From assembly GCF_018343695.1 (NCBI RefSeq), contig NZ_JAGYPJ010000001.1:4407641-4471640 (forward strand): a DNA stretch of 64,000 nucleotides. The letters are read 5' to 3'. Under the pieces are notes generated by a model. The model did no database searches. It was not told the DNA's origin and saw only the letters and a program-made list of their open reading frames with translations. Numbering within the stretch: the stretch's first letter is position 1; every line of letters starts with the position of its first letter. Of the stretch, positions 1 to 8,630 are shown piece after piece. The position numbers and the translations under genes were made by a program. This DNA comes from Lederbergia citrisecunda. GTDB taxonomy: Bacteria > Bacillota > Bacilli > Bacillales > Bacillaceae_C.

Positions 1-1197
1 GGTTCCAGTGTAGTTTTCGCTGCAAATGAAAGCTACCAAACGACGGCCAATCTAAATTTGCGAACCGGTGCTGGAACAACGTACAAAGTAATAATGGTAA
101 TACCGAAAGGAAAACAAGTAACTCTCATCTCCAAACATGGAATATGGTTCAAAGTCAGCTATTCAGGTAAAACAGGATATGTCAGTTCAACCTATTTAAA
201 ACAACTCACATCAACCTCTGCAGCAAAAACAAATCCACAAACTGTAAAATATGCTACAACCGACAACTTAAATATGCGAACGGGTGCGGGAACAACGTAC
301 AAAGTAGTAACGGTCATCCCGAAAGGAAAGCAAGTGACTCTCCTCTCAAAACACGGAACATGGTACAAAGTCACGTATTCAGGAAAAACTGGATTTGTCA
401 GTTCTGCCTATTTAAAACAAGTCACATCAACCACAACACCAAAAGAAAATCCACAAACTGTAAAATATGCCACAACCGACAACTTAAATTTGCGAACCGG
501 TGCAGGAACCACATACAAAGTGATAACGATAATTCCAAAAGGAAAAGAAGTAACGCTTATTTCGAAACATGGCACTTGGTATAAGGTGAATTATGCAGGG
601 AAAACAGGGTACGTAAACTCACAATATTTAAAGCTACTAACAAGTGATAATCCTAAATTAACCGTTAAAAATGGGATCACGTACGTTGACGGAATTATTG
701 TTGTCAATAAACGCTATGCACTACCATCAACGTATAATCCGGGTGAAAGCAAAGAGGCAAGAGCTGCATTCAACAAAATGCTTACCGATGCCAAAAAGAA
801 AAATATTACCTTCCAAGTGATCAGCGGCTTTCGCTCATATGAATATCAGAAAAACTTATATAACCGCTATGTAAAAACTTACGGGGAAGCAGAAGCATCA
901 AGATTCAGTGCGAAAGCTGGACATAGTGAACATCAAACAGGTCTCACATTTGATATTGGAGGACCGAATCAAGCTCATTGGCTAACGGAGTCATTTGATA
1001 AAACAGCGGAAGGAAAATGGTTAGCGGCAAACGCCCATCGCTTCGGATTCATCATGCGCTATCCAAAAGGAAAGGAATCCGTAACAGGCTATATGTATGA
1101 ACCATGGCATTTTCGCTATGTCGGAGTAGAGCGGGCAACAAAAATCTTTAATAGTGGGAAAACTATGGAGGAGTATTACGGTTTTTTAGGACAATAG
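1..1197 (+). CDS. SH3b-repeat D-Ala-D-Ala carboxypeptidase, VanY/M15 family (5' end outside window)
   Basis: Secreted peptidoglycan-trimming enzyme. The frame is open to base 1 and the first residues read like the end of a signal peptide (VVFAA), so the true start lies upstream of the window. Three bacterial SH3 repeats follow, each with an NLN(L/M)RTGAGTTYKV core at about bases 46-205, 250-410 and 475-635; they probably bind the cell wall. The C-terminal part is a VanY-type D-alanyl-D-alanine carboxypeptidase (peptidase M15B). It shows SGFRSYEYQ, the zinc motif GHSEHQTGLTFDIGG (His and Asp ligands) and EPWHFRYVG with the third ligand. Family members cleave the terminal D-Ala of stem peptides. 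The three SH3 repeats are very similar at DNA level, so copy number may vary between strains. No clear hairpin terminator is seen after the stop. The peptidase assignment is secure; the physiological role (turnover or recycling) is inferred. Confidence 0.93.
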   Translation, partial: GSSVVFAANESYQTTANLNLRTGAGTTYKVIMVIPKGKQVTLISKHGIWFKVSYSGKTGYVSSTYLKQLTSTSAAKTNPQTVKYATTDNLNMRTGAGTTYKVVTVIPKGKQVTLLSKHGTWYKVTYSGKTGFVSSAYLKQVTSTTTPKENPQTVKYATTDNLNLRTGAGTTYKVITIIPKGKEVTLISKHGTWYKVNYAGKTGYVNSQYLKLLTSDNPKLTVKNGITYVDGIIVVNKRYALPSTYNPGESKEARAAFNKMLTDAKKKNITFQVISGFRSYEYQKNLYNRYVKTYGEAEASRFSAKAGHSEHQTGLTFDIGGPNQAHWLTESFDKTAEGKWLAANAHRFGFIMRYPKGKESVTGYMYEPWHFRYVGVERATKIFNSGKTMEEYYGFLGQ

Positions 1198-1365
1198 ATT
1201 AAGAGATGCTCCTACCTATGTCATATGTAAAATATGAAAAATTCGACCTATTTCAATGCATTACGTTATACGGTATAGTATGAAACCATATACAGATGAT
1301 TCTGGAAATTTATGTCTATTAATCTAAAAAGTGGTCATCAAACTCGTATAACGGGGTGAAGAAGT

Positions 1366-3327
1366 ATGACGAGTAGGATCGAAAAAATTAGATTAAACAT
1401 AAGAGGAATATTTGAGTCCACTCATCAAACTTTGAAGGAGTGGACTCAAAAACATCCATCTGTTGTATTTATTTATACTATTTTTTCTTGGGTTTCTTTA
1501 ATTATCTTTGTTCTCAGCTTATTTTTCATGGAAGACTCACGTAAAATATTCGTCCAGTATTTTTGGTCATTTTATGTGATTTTACAATTTTGGTTGCTAT
1601 GTCGCAGTAAAACATTATCTTGGAAACAATATACATATTTTTTTCTGGCAACGGGTTGGTTGATCGTACCGTTGAATTCATTCATTGTCCTAGCGATTAC
1701 GTGGGTTTTCGGTGGGCAAGCCTCAAATGTATGGAGTCAAGCTTTTTTAACACCTATTGCTGAAGAAGTATTAAAATTAATTCCGCTCGCAGTCTATCTA
1801 TTTTTATCTCGACGGGCTTCAGCTTTAAGCTTAAGTGACTTTGCCCTTATCGGTGCTGCTTCAGGAGCTGGTTTTCAATTTGTAGAGGAAGTAACGAGAA
1901 GATTAATTTCTGGTAGTCATTATGGTGTAACATTACTCGGTGGAAAAGTTCTGCATTGGGATTTATTTACATTATTTCCTGGTTATTTCGAAGAAAGTAT
2001 TTTTCCAACTCAAATGACTTCGGGACATGCGTTATTAACTGCAATGGTGACATTGGGAATCGGAATAGCGATTAGATATAAACAAAAATTTATGAATTAT
2101 TTCTACATTTTTCCCGGATTCCTTTTATTTATGGCCGTTTATGATCATATTTTATGGAATGCTAGTTATCAAGCTCCTAAATTATTACAAAGTATTCATA
2201 AAATACTAGGGAGCGGTTATGCCGCGAAACCATTATTCTTATTAATGCTCACTGCTGCTTTACTTATTGATTATTGGGAATTGAATCGAGTTCGTGAAAA
2301 AATACCTTTGCTTGAATACGAAAAAATAATAAATCCTTTTACCGAACTCTGGAATCTGATAGTAGCATTACTAAAGGATAGACAACGATTCGGTTATTTA
2401 TTATTTTTTTATCGTGAACGCAGGGAACTGGCTTTTACATTCATACACGGTAATGCAGAAGCAAAGGACCGTATACCTTTATTGAAGACAAACGTTCAGA
2501 AGTATTATGGAGTGTTAACGATTATTGCTATAACGGTATTGGTTGCACTTGTTATTGGTGGATGGGAAAGTATATACAGCAACTATGAAACTTGCTTTGC
2601 CTGTTTATTTGATTCCTTGCAAAATTGGTGGGACAGATTATCTGGATGGGAGAAGGGAATTATTATTGCTGGAGCATTTGCCTTATCTGTCCCATTCTTA
2701 GGAATCTGGTCGGCTATTGGTGCTGTTTCAATGGGTATGGGAGTTGTGGCAAGCGGACATCAAATATCGGACATTCTCAGAAATCCCAAAAAACTACTTA
2801 CACCTGAATATGCAGCAGCAGCCATTTTTACACTTGGATTAAGACGTTTTCCATTTGGTAAGATTGTTTCAGCAAAAGTTTTAAAAACTGCAAAAGGGTT
2901 CACAAGACATGAGTTTACAACGAAAGGCGGACTAACTTATCGAACAACGCATGGGAGTATGGGGGAACTACGCTCTGTTTTTGCTAAGATAAGTCATCTT
3001 AAAAAGGGGACAGCTACAAATGACGCTTCAAGAAGATACGCACGATCTCTTGGTAAACAAACAGACGATGCCGGTCATGGAATTGGTAACAATCTTGGCG
3101 GTCTAGGTTCAAGGTTCTCGGGCAATATATTTCCGCAAAACTTGAGCATTAATAGAGGGAAATTCGCGCAATTTGAAGGAATGATTGCAGATGAAGTTCA
3201 AGCAGGTAAAACTGTTTTTGTTCGTGTTGTGCCGAAATATGCGAGTGGTTCAACAAGACCTTATGAAGTGGTATATAATGTAAGAATTGATGGTCAGACA
3301 ATCACAAGAGTTTTTCAGAATCCGTAA
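1366..3327 (+). CDS. PrsW-like intramembrane protease fused to C-terminal nuclease toxin domain
   Basis: Polytopic 653-residue protein with two recognisable parts. Residues about 30-310 hold roughly eight membrane segments with the PrsW/CAAX-like glutamic protease signature: E133-E134-x-x-K137, F170xxxE174, H221 and H261xxxN265. A second hydrophobic region (about 390-475) and a linker (LLTPEYAAAAIFTLGLRRFPFG) resembling pre-toxin regions of polymorphic toxins follow. The last ~110 residues resemble the DNA/RNA non-specific endonuclease family Endonuclease_NS_2: AGHGIGNNLGG with candidate catalytic H571, then GNIFPQN and N596-R-G. Start: ATG after GGGGTGAAG. The small gene that follows is a good immunity candidate. 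Inference: a membrane-held toxin whose nuclease tip could be released by its own or another protease. No LXG, WXG, RHS or signal-peptide export module is visible. Each domain call is fairly secure; the biological role of the fusion is a hypothesis. Confidence 0.75.
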   Translation: MTSRIEKIRLNIRGIFESTHQTLKEWTQKHPSVVFIYTIFSWVSLIIFVLSLFFMEDSRKIFVQYFWSFYVILQFWLLCRSKTLSWKQYTYFFLATGWLIVPLNSFIVLAITWVFGGQASNVWSQAFLTPIAEEVLKLIPLAVYLFLSRRASALSLSDFALIGAASGAGFQFVEEVTRRLISGSHYGVTLLGGKVLHWDLFTLFPGYFEESIFPTQMTSGHALLTAMVTLGIGIAIRYKQKFMNYFYIFPGFLLFMAVYDHILWNASYQAPKLLQSIHKILGSGYAAKPLFLLMLTAALLIDYWELNRVREKIPLLEYEKIINPFTELWNLIVALLKDRQRFGYLLFFYRERRELAFTFIHGNAEAKDRIPLLKTNVQKYYGVLTIIAITVLVALVIGGWESIYSNYETCFACLFDSLQNWWDRLSGWEKGIIIAGAFALSVPFLGIWSAIGAVSMGMGVVASGHQISDILRNPKKLLTPEYAAAAIFTLGLRRFPFGKIVSAKVLKTAKGFTRHEFTTKGGLTYRTTHGSMGELRSVFAKISHLKKGTATNDASRRYARSLGKQTDDAGHGIGNNLGGLGSRFSGNIFPQNLSINRGKFAQFEGMIADEVQAGKTVFVRVVPKYASGSTRPYEVVYNVRIDGQTITRVFQNP

Positions 3328-3395
3328 ATGGATGAACATGCTAGGCATTGAATGGAAAAGTAAGTTTGTAATTCTGAACGGGGAGATGAAAAGAA

Positions 3396-4094
3396 ATGGA
3401 GTCTAGCTATGTTTTAGAGGTTGATTCAGTCGATACAAAACAAAACGAAAATGATTCATCTTTTATTGGTGGCCAACCTTGTATTCCTGAGTCAATGGAA
3501 ATCCCAGTCTGCCAATTATGCGGCGCAAAACAAACTTTCTATTTTCAAATTGCATTTCCGCAGGAACATTTTTGGCATGGTTTTACGATGGCTGTGTTTG
3601 CCTGTACTTCTTGTGCACATGAAGAACATCTTATTCCGGAAATGCTGCAAGAGGTTTTGCCAGGAATAAATATTCCAAAAGGCTTTCTTGAAGCTTATCA
3701 GAAAAACTTTAAAATAAATATTTTTGAAACAAAAGAAGGTGTCATGAGAAAAGATTATAAAGAGAGAGTTCGGTTTAAACGCTGGAACCTTATACCTACA
3801 TCAGATATCCATCTTGGTCATAATAAACTAGGTGGTAATCCTAGATGGTTATTGGACGATGAAGCACCGGCAACTTACATGAATTCAATTCCCATGTTTT
3901 TTCTTATGCAGATGATGGAAGGGATGAAATTTGAAATTGTAGAGGATGCTCCCCTACAAACTATAATAAGCTTAAGAGGGAAACCGGAGCCTTCGAAGCA
4001 TCGTTATTATGAGCTTTTTCTAGCAAATTATTTATATTTTTTTGGGACAAAAGATCGTTCAAATCCACTTGTATATATTCTTACACAGATTTAG
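3396..4094 (+). CDS. Putative immunity protein with zinc-ribbon-like Cys pairs
   Basis: Soluble 232-residue protein starting 68 bases after the PrsW-nuclease fusion, same strand, with a ribosome site (GGGGAGATG) in front of its ATG. The N-terminal third carries SSFIGGQPCIPE, then CQLCG and, about 35 residues later, CTSC, two CxxC pairs that could bind zinc. The arrangement (GG-P-x-x-P followed by CxxC and a FYFQIAFP strand) recalls DUF1963/YwqG-like proteins, several of which are found as immunity proteins beside polymorphic toxins; that resemblance is from memory and not certain. The rest is mixed alpha/beta with no membrane segment. A single-domain soluble protein directly downstream of a nuclease toxin is the standard toxin-immunity layout, so immunity is the leading reading. 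An unrelated housekeeping role is not excluded. Confidence 0.5.
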   Translation: MESSYVLEVDSVDTKQNENDSSFIGGQPCIPESMEIPVCQLCGAKQTFYFQIAFPQEHFWHGFTMAVFACTSCAHEEHLIPEMLQEVLPGINIPKGFLEAYQKNFKINIFETKEGVMRKDYKERVRFKRWNLIPTSDIHLGHNKLGGNPRWLLDDEAPATYMNSIPMFFLMQMMEGMKFEIVEDAPLQTIISLRGKPEPSKHRYYELFLANYLYFFGTKDRSNPLVYILTQI

Positions 4095-4156
4095 ACCAGC
4101 TAAATGGTGGTACGGTAAATGGAGTATAAGGTACAAGTTTAATAAATATAAATTAG

Positions 4157-4681
4157 ATGAAGTCCTTATCAAAATGTTTGGTTGTGATTGTAATGATTCA
4201 AAGGAAAAAACTCTATGTCTATTCCGGATTCATTTGGTGTGTTCTTTTTGGGTTAATGAGCTTTTATTGGGCACTAGGAGGGATGGTAGGAGTAAAATCA
4301 TTAGGCGGTTCAATCTATCAGCATGCATTGAAGAGGGAAGCGAGTTTTATAGTAATTGTTTGGTTAACCGGATTTATGAAGCTAGGTGGAGGACTATTTT
4401 TGCTTTTACTTTTAAAGGATTGGTCGATTAAAGTGCATCGCATACTATATTACATAGCTTTAATCGGAGGAGTTTTTTTGTTTTTGTACGGTCTTGCAAA
4501 CTTTGTATCTCTTTCCCTTGCTTTTACTGGACTATTGTCAATGCAGATTGAAGGCTATGCTCTTAAGTGGAGACTCTTTTTCTGGGAGCCGTTTTGGATG
4601 CTAGGAGGGGTTTTGTTTATTTTATCTAGCATAAAGTTTAATAAAGAGAAAAATACTTCAGCTGACTACAGACAAAATTAA
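4157..4681 (+). CDS. Small integral membrane protein, DUF3995-like
   Basis: Hydrophobic protein of up to 174 residues with four predicted membrane helices (about residues 20-45, 65-87, 98-118 and 140-160). The first helix contains FYWALGGMVGVKSLGG, which resembles the DUF3995 family of uncharacterised membrane proteins in Bacilli. The C-terminus is hydrophilic. The start is uncertain: no good ribosome site precedes the ATG at 4157, and a second ATG at 4193 lies nearer the first helix. Its stop touches the ATG-rich start region of the next gene (4681-4699), so the two are probably cotranscribed. No catalytic motif was seen and no function is proposed. Confidence 0.6.
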   Translation: MKSLSKCLVVIVMIQRKKLYVYSGFIWCVLFGLMSFYWALGGMVGVKSLGGSIYQHALKREASFIVIVWLTGFMKLGGGLFLLLLLKDWSIKVHRILYYIALIGGVFLFLYGLANFVSLSLAFTGLLSMQIEGYALKWRLFFWEPFWMLGGVLFILSSIKFNKEKNTSADYRQN

Positions 4682-4698
4682 TGCTAGGAGCTGAAACT

Positions 4699-5082
4699 AT
4701 GAAGATTAATATTTTTCGAGTATCAGAATTACTGCTCGGTTTGATCTTTTTATGTGCTGGGCTGAATGGGTATATCGTTTTGTTCGGATTCAATCCTCTT
4801 TTTCCAACTAGTCCAAAGGCCATGGAGTTTCTGGGAACAGGTTATTTACTCGCTATGGAAAAAACACCGGAAATTGTTTGTGGAATCCTTCTAATAATTC
4901 GCCGTTTGGTACCTTTAGCATTAACGATTTTAGCACCAATCATCATTAATATTCTAGCGTTTCATATTTTTGTAGATCATGCACTTCTTCCGCTAGCTTT
5001 AATACTCTTTTTGCTTGAGGTCATATTAATTTGGAGATACAGGAAAAGTTTTATGGGCTTACTGAGCACTGCAGATGAGTAA
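4699..5082 (+). CDS. DoxX-like small membrane protein
   Basis: Membrane protein of 127 residues with four helices in the order typical of DoxX-like proteins (about 8-25, 55-70, 75-95 and 100-120). ATG 4699 is preferred to the in-frame ATG at 4681 because AGGAG lies 9 bases before it. The motif GLIFLCAGLNGY in the first helix is typical of the family, which includes electron-transfer or redox-linked membrane proteins but is mostly uncharacterised. It follows the DUF3995-like gene with almost no gap. No terminator hairpin is evident after the stop. Confidence 0.65.
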   Translation: MKINIFRVSELLLGLIFLCAGLNGYIVLFGFNPLFPTSPKAMEFLGTGYLLAMEKTPEIVCGILLIIRRLVPLALTILAPIIINILAFHIFVDHALLPLALILFLLEVILIWRYRKSFMGLLSTADE

Positions 5083-5230
5083 AAAAGGATTTTTATAAAA
5101 TAATTAAGCAATCGGCTCGTTTTAAATAAATATGGATAGCAAGACTTATTTCATAGGTACTTGGGAATATTTACTTTTTCAAATTTACCAGCTACCATAA
5201 GGGTCGACAATAAAAACTGCATAATTTATG

Positions 5231-5326
5231 TTGCACTAGGGGAGCCGCAAAGGCTGAGAAGAACGAGGAGGAGCGTTCTAATCCCTTATTACCCGATCTG
5301 GATAATGCCAGCGTGGGGAAGTGCGG
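5231..5326 (+). promoter_or_regulatory. TPP riboswitch (THI element)
   Basis: The conserved TPP aptamer core is present: AGGGGAGCC...GGCTGAGA on the 5' side and ACCCGATCTGGATAATGCC followed by AGCGTGGGGAAGTGC on the 3' side. The closing helix can pair GCAC (5233-5236) with GTGC (5321-5324). It stands upstream of an intrinsic terminator and the ykoFEDC genes, so thiamine pyrophosphate binding should stop transcription of the thiamine/HMP uptake operon. Confidence 0.96.
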
Positions 5327-5363
5327 CTTTATGACGGTTATCTTTTCGATATTCCGTGTATTG

Positions 5364-5393
5364 CTGCATCTTCCATTAAGATGCAGTTTTTTT
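5364..5393 (+). terminator. Intrinsic terminator controlled by the TPP riboswitch
   Basis: A perfect 9-bp stem, CTGCATCTT with AAGATGCAG around a 5-base loop, is followed by seven T. It sits 38 bases after the aptamer and about 230 bases before ykoF, the usual position of a riboswitch expression platform. Confidence 0.9.
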
Positions 5394-5621
5394 ATTGTAA
5401 AGGCTCTTTTCCAAAACAATATTGTATTTAGATGTAAATCTCAATTACGAGAAATAAATTTTATCCTTGGAACTGATATTAAAATGGGAAAAGAGCTACC
5501 GGCTTAATAAGAACCGTTAAACTTCCTTATTAGGCGTAAAAGCCGGATCTTGGGCTTTTACAAAAACAACAAGCCTTAAGAAAATAGCCATTGTAAAAAA
5601 ACAAAACAGGAGGTATGTGTG

Positions 5622-6218
5622 TTGTCACAATCTATTTGCGGTAAAAGTCGTATTGTTGGTTTCAGGTTCTCACTCTACCCAATGAGTGACCAGTTTGTCG
5701 ATGTAATCAAGGGTGCTTTAAACGAGACGGACACATCGAAAGTATGGTTGAAAACGGATGATATTAGTACGTGTATTCGCGGGAAGGCGGTCCATGTATT
5801 CGATGTTGCGAAGTGTGTCTACCTGCACGCGGCGAAAACAGGGTTACACGTTGTCTTGAACGGGACTTTTTCAATTGGCTGTCCCGGAGATTCAGAAGGG
5901 GATTCGTATATGATGGTAGATGATGTGCGCAGCAACGAAGCAGATTTGTTTGAGTTAAAAATAGAAGCGCCGACACAGTTTGCACTGTACCCTATGAATA
6001 ATTCAGGCTATATGGATTTAATTGCAGATGTGGTAGAGATTGCAAAGGTAAAGGGAACATTTTCGGGAGGCATTCACTACGCGAGCAGGCTTGATGGGAA
6101 CGCACATGATGTTTTTGCGACATTGGAAGATTCATTTATGGCCACTCAGGAAAAAGTAAGCCATGTCACGATGACTGTTAATATTGCCGCGAATAGTCCG
6201 TCCAGAAAGAAAGCATAA
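5622..6218 (+). CDS. ykoF: Thiamine/HMP-binding protein YkoF
   Basis: Cytoplasmic protein of 198 residues made of two similar alpha/beta domains. It closely matches my recollection of Bacillus subtilis YkoF, with ICGKSRIVGFRFSLYPM near the N-terminus, NGTFSIGCPGD in the middle and HYASRLDGNAHDVF plus NSPSRK near the end. YkoF binds thiamine or its hydroxymethylpyrimidine precursor and is thought to support the YkoEDC importer. The start is TTG 5622, seven bases after AGGAGGT; GTG 5619 is a possible alternative but lies too close to the ribosome site. It is the first gene after the TPP riboswitch and terminator, so thiamine repression is expected. A 146-bp inverted-repeat element separates it from ykoE. 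Confidence 0.95.
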   Translation: MSQSICGKSRIVGFRFSLYPMSDQFVDVIKGALNETDTSKVWLKTDDISTCIRGKAVHVFDVAKCVYLHAAKTGLHVVLNGTFSIGCPGDSEGDSYMMVDDVRSNEADLFELKIEAPTQFALYPMNNSGYMDLIADVVEIAKVKGTFSGGIHYASRLDGNAHDVFATLEDSFMATQEKVSHVTMTVNIAANSPSRKKA

Positions 6219-6224
6219 AGAGGA

Positions 6225-6370
6225 TGTTCAAAAAGTCCGGTAAAAATGACACTGCGATTTTCTTCGTTGGCTTGTTTCTCCGCTGCTCATGTATCTAAAA
6301 GCATACATTCCGCTGCTCGAAACTGCACCGCCTAGAAAATCTTGGTCCTTTTTATCCTCCTTTTTGAACA
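6225..6370. repeat. MITE-like element with imperfect terminal inverted repeats
   Basis: The 146-bp segment begins TGTTCAAAAAG-TCCGGTAAAAATGAC and ends with the near reverse complement (GTCCTTTTTATCCTCC-TTTTTGAACA). The ~37-base ends can pair over most of their length. The centre holds two short direct repeats, TCCGCTGCTC and CCGCTGCTCG. It encodes no plausible protein and ends 35 bases before the ykoE start. It looks like a non-autonomous mobile or REP-like element inserted between ykoF and ykoE; in the transcript it would form a long hairpin. Confidence 0.7.
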
Positions 6371-6405
6371 CGCATTTAGAGTACGTCAGATTAGGAGGAG
6401 TGAAC

Positions 6406-6984
6406 ATGTTTAAATGGAACTTGCGTGAAATTGTTGTCATGTCAACATTGGCCGTAGTCTTTGCCATTGTCTATTTATTGTTTTTCCAAGTCGGAAATAT
6501 CATGGTTGGCTTCATGGGACCGATTGGGTATGAGCCGATTTTTGGAATATGGTTTATTGTTTCCATCATCTCAGCCTATATAATCCGAAAACCAGGCGCT
6601 GCATTTCTTTCCGAAACCATTGCTGCTTTTGTTGAGGTATTAATAGGAAACGTCAATGGACCGAGATTGATACTTTCTGGAATGATTCAAGGGTTGGGTG
6701 CGGAACTCATTTTTGCGGCCACAGGGTGGAAAAGATATTCCGTCTGGGTTTTAATGGCAGCTGGAATGGGGTCCTCCGTTTTCAGTTTTGCGTGGGGCTA
6801 TTTCCTCTCCGGGTTTGCAGCACTTTCACCGCAATATGTATTATGGATGTTTATCATTAGGATAGTATCTGGAGCTTTGTTAGCGGGATTATTAGGGAAA
6901 TATATAAGTGATACATTAGCAAAGACAGGAGTACTAAATGGAATGGCACTTGGAAAAGAAAGGAATAGGAGAAAGGCGGCATGA
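6406..6984 (+). CDS. ykoE: ECF transporter substrate-binding (S) component YkoE
   Basis: Integral membrane protein of 192 residues with about six helices, the S-component of the thiamine/HMP ECF transporter. Family features include GPIGYEPIFGIWFIVSIISAYIIRKPGAAF in the first half and NGPRLILSGMIQGLGAELIF in the second. The ATG at 6406 is chosen because AGGAGGAG lies 6 bases upstream; a longer open frame upstream runs through the inverted-repeat element and is not coding. It overlaps ykoD by four bases (ATGA), indicating translational coupling. It should form the membrane complex with YkoD (two ATPase domains) and YkoC (T component). Confidence 0.95.
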   Translation: MFKWNLREIVVMSTLAVVFAIVYLLFFQVGNIMVGFMGPIGYEPIFGIWFIVSIISAYIIRKPGAAFLSETIAAFVEVLIGNVNGPRLILSGMIQGLGAELIFAATGWKRYSVWVLMAAGMGSSVFSFAWGYFLSGFAALSPQYVLWMFIIRIVSGALLAGLLGKYISDTLAKTGVLNGMALGKERNRRKAA

Positions 6985-8630
6985 AACATTTACTGGAGGT
7001 AAGTCACTTTTCCTTTTCTTATGCTGAATCAGAAACTCCTATCCTGAACGACATTTCTTTTTCAATGAAAACAGGTGAAACGATCTTGTTGTTGGGTCCT
7101 AGTGGATCTGGGAAAAGTTCACTTGCACTATGTATCAATGGGCTTTTTCCTAGATCGATTGATGGAATAAGTTCAGGTGATATTTATTTTCTTGGCAAAA
7201 AAATAGAAGAGTACTTACCTGGGGAAGTTAATCAATATGTTGGAGTTGTTTTCCAAGACCCGGAAACCCAATTCTGTATGATGACAGTTGAGGATGAGAT
7301 TGCTTTTGGATTGGAAAATATCAATTTGCCTCGGGCTGAAATGGACGAGAGGGTTAAATGGGCAGCGAGGTTAATGGGAATAGAAAACTATTTGTCTGCT
7401 AATATAGCTACCCTTTCTGGAGGATTGAAACAAAAAGTAGCCTTGGCCTGTGTCTTGGCGATGAAACCGAAGTTAATTATTTTAGATGAACCGACTGCCC
7501 TTCTCGATCCTTTGTCGACAAAAGATTTTGCAAATACCATTCAGCGTCTGCAAAAAGAATTACAGTTTTCCCTTATCATTATGGAGCATAAGCTCGATCA
7601 TTGGATTAACTTTACTGATCGTTGTTTAATTCTTACTGATTCCGGGGAAATCATGTTTGACGGGCATCCTCGAAGCTGCTTCCGTTCTCATTTGCAACAG
7701 CTAAAAGAGCTGGGAATCTGGTTGCCGCAAACTTTATTATTCAAGGAACAATTCTTAACTTCGAATATAGTCCCTTTTACCGTCGAGGAACTTATTGAGA
7801 CTATGGACGAAGTGCAAGAGATGATTGAAACATCAAGTCCGCATAAAGAAAGCATACTTGAAGCAAGAAATATCTCTTTCTCACGGAAGAAGATTCCTAT
7901 TTTGCAAAACATTAATTTTAACATTCCAGAAGGTGCCCTTACGGCGATTGTAGGTCACAATGGTGCCGGAAAAACGACACTTTCCTATTTATTGAGCGGA
8001 CTGGAAAAGCCGACTTCTGGAGAAGTTTTATTGAAAAACCGAAATCTCACTGCCTATTCAGAATTGGAGCTTAGTAAAAATATAGGGTATGTTTTTCAGA
8101 ACCCGGAACATCAATTTATTACTGAATCGGTCTACAGTGAAGTGGCTTTTTCTCTGAAAATGCAAGGAATGGATGAAAAACGAATGGACGAGATAATTGA
8201 GAGAGTGCTCGCCTCGTTCAGGTTAAAGCATGTGGAACATCATCATCCCTTCTCGTTAAGCCAAGGTCAGAAAAGGAGATTAAGCGTAGCAACGATGCTT
8301 GTAGATGAACAATCTTTTATTATTTTTGATGAGCCTACATATGGACAAGATGCCAATACGACAAAAGAGTTAATGAATATGATTGAGAGCCGGATTCAAT
8401 CTGGGGTTTCAGCCCTGATGATCACCCACGATATGGAGCTTTTAGATTCATATGCTGATCATGTCATTGTGTTAGTCGATGGGGAAGTCATTTTTCAAGG
8501 AACTCCGTATCAACTATTCTCGGGACCGAAAGAAGTGCTGGAAAAAGCTCAGCTCCAGCTGCCGTTAAGATATGAAGTTTTGAAACAATGGAAGCTACGG
8601 AGTGAACGTTTTGCAACTTCAATCCATTAA
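6981..8630 (+). CDS. ykoD: ECF transporter ATPase YkoD, two fused ABC domains
   Basis: Cytoplasmic energising subunit of 549 residues with two complete ABC ATPase domains. Domain 1 has Walker A GPSGSGKSS at 39-47, a VVFQDPETQ Q-loop, the signature TLSGGLKQKVALA and Walker B LIILDEPTALLDP. Domain 2 (about 285-530) has Walker A GHNGAGKTT, YVFQNPEHQ, a signature region LSQGQKRRLSVA and Walker B FIIFDEPTYGQD. The FQ(D/N)PE(T/H)Q form is typical of ECF/CbiO-type ATPases. It is coupled to ykoE (4-base overlap) and overlaps the start region of ykoC. Domain 2 has LSQGQ instead of LSGGQ, a common variant. Confidence 0.95.
   Translation: MKHLLEVSHFSFSYAESETPILNDISFSMKTGETILLLGPSGSGKSSLALCINGLFPRSIDGISSGDIYFLGKKIEEYLPGEVNQYVGVVFQDPETQFCMMTVEDEIAFGLENINLPRAEMDERVKWAARLMGIENYLSANIATLSGGLKQKVALACVLAMKPKLIILDEPTALLDPLSTKDFANTIQRLQKELQFSLIIMEHKLDHWINFTDRCLILTDSGEIMFDGHPRSCFRSHLQQLKELGIWLPQTLLFKEQFLTSNIVPFTVEELIETMDEVQEMIETSSPHKESILEARNISFSRKKIPILQNINFNIPEGALTAIVGHNGAGKTTLSYLLSGLEKPTSGEVLLKNRNLTAYSELELSKNIGYVFQNPEHQFITESVYSEVAFSLKMQGMDEKRMDEIIERVLASFRLKHVEHHHPFSLSQGQKRRLSVATMLVDEQSFIIFDEPTYGQDANTTKELMNMIESRIQSGVSALMITHDMELLDSYADHVIVLVDGEVIFQGTPYQLFSGPKEVLEKAQLQLPLRYEVLKQWKLRSERFATSIH

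Noticed and set aside
4042-4431. Overlapping plus-strand frame across the end of the immunity gene and the DUF3995-like gene
   Set aside because: Its product is cysteine- and arginine-rich without motifs, while the competing frames show clear domain and membrane patterns.
5313-5507. Open frame running from the TPP riboswitch through its terminator
   Set aside because: It overlaps the aptamer and the terminator hairpin; these RNA elements explain the sequence better.
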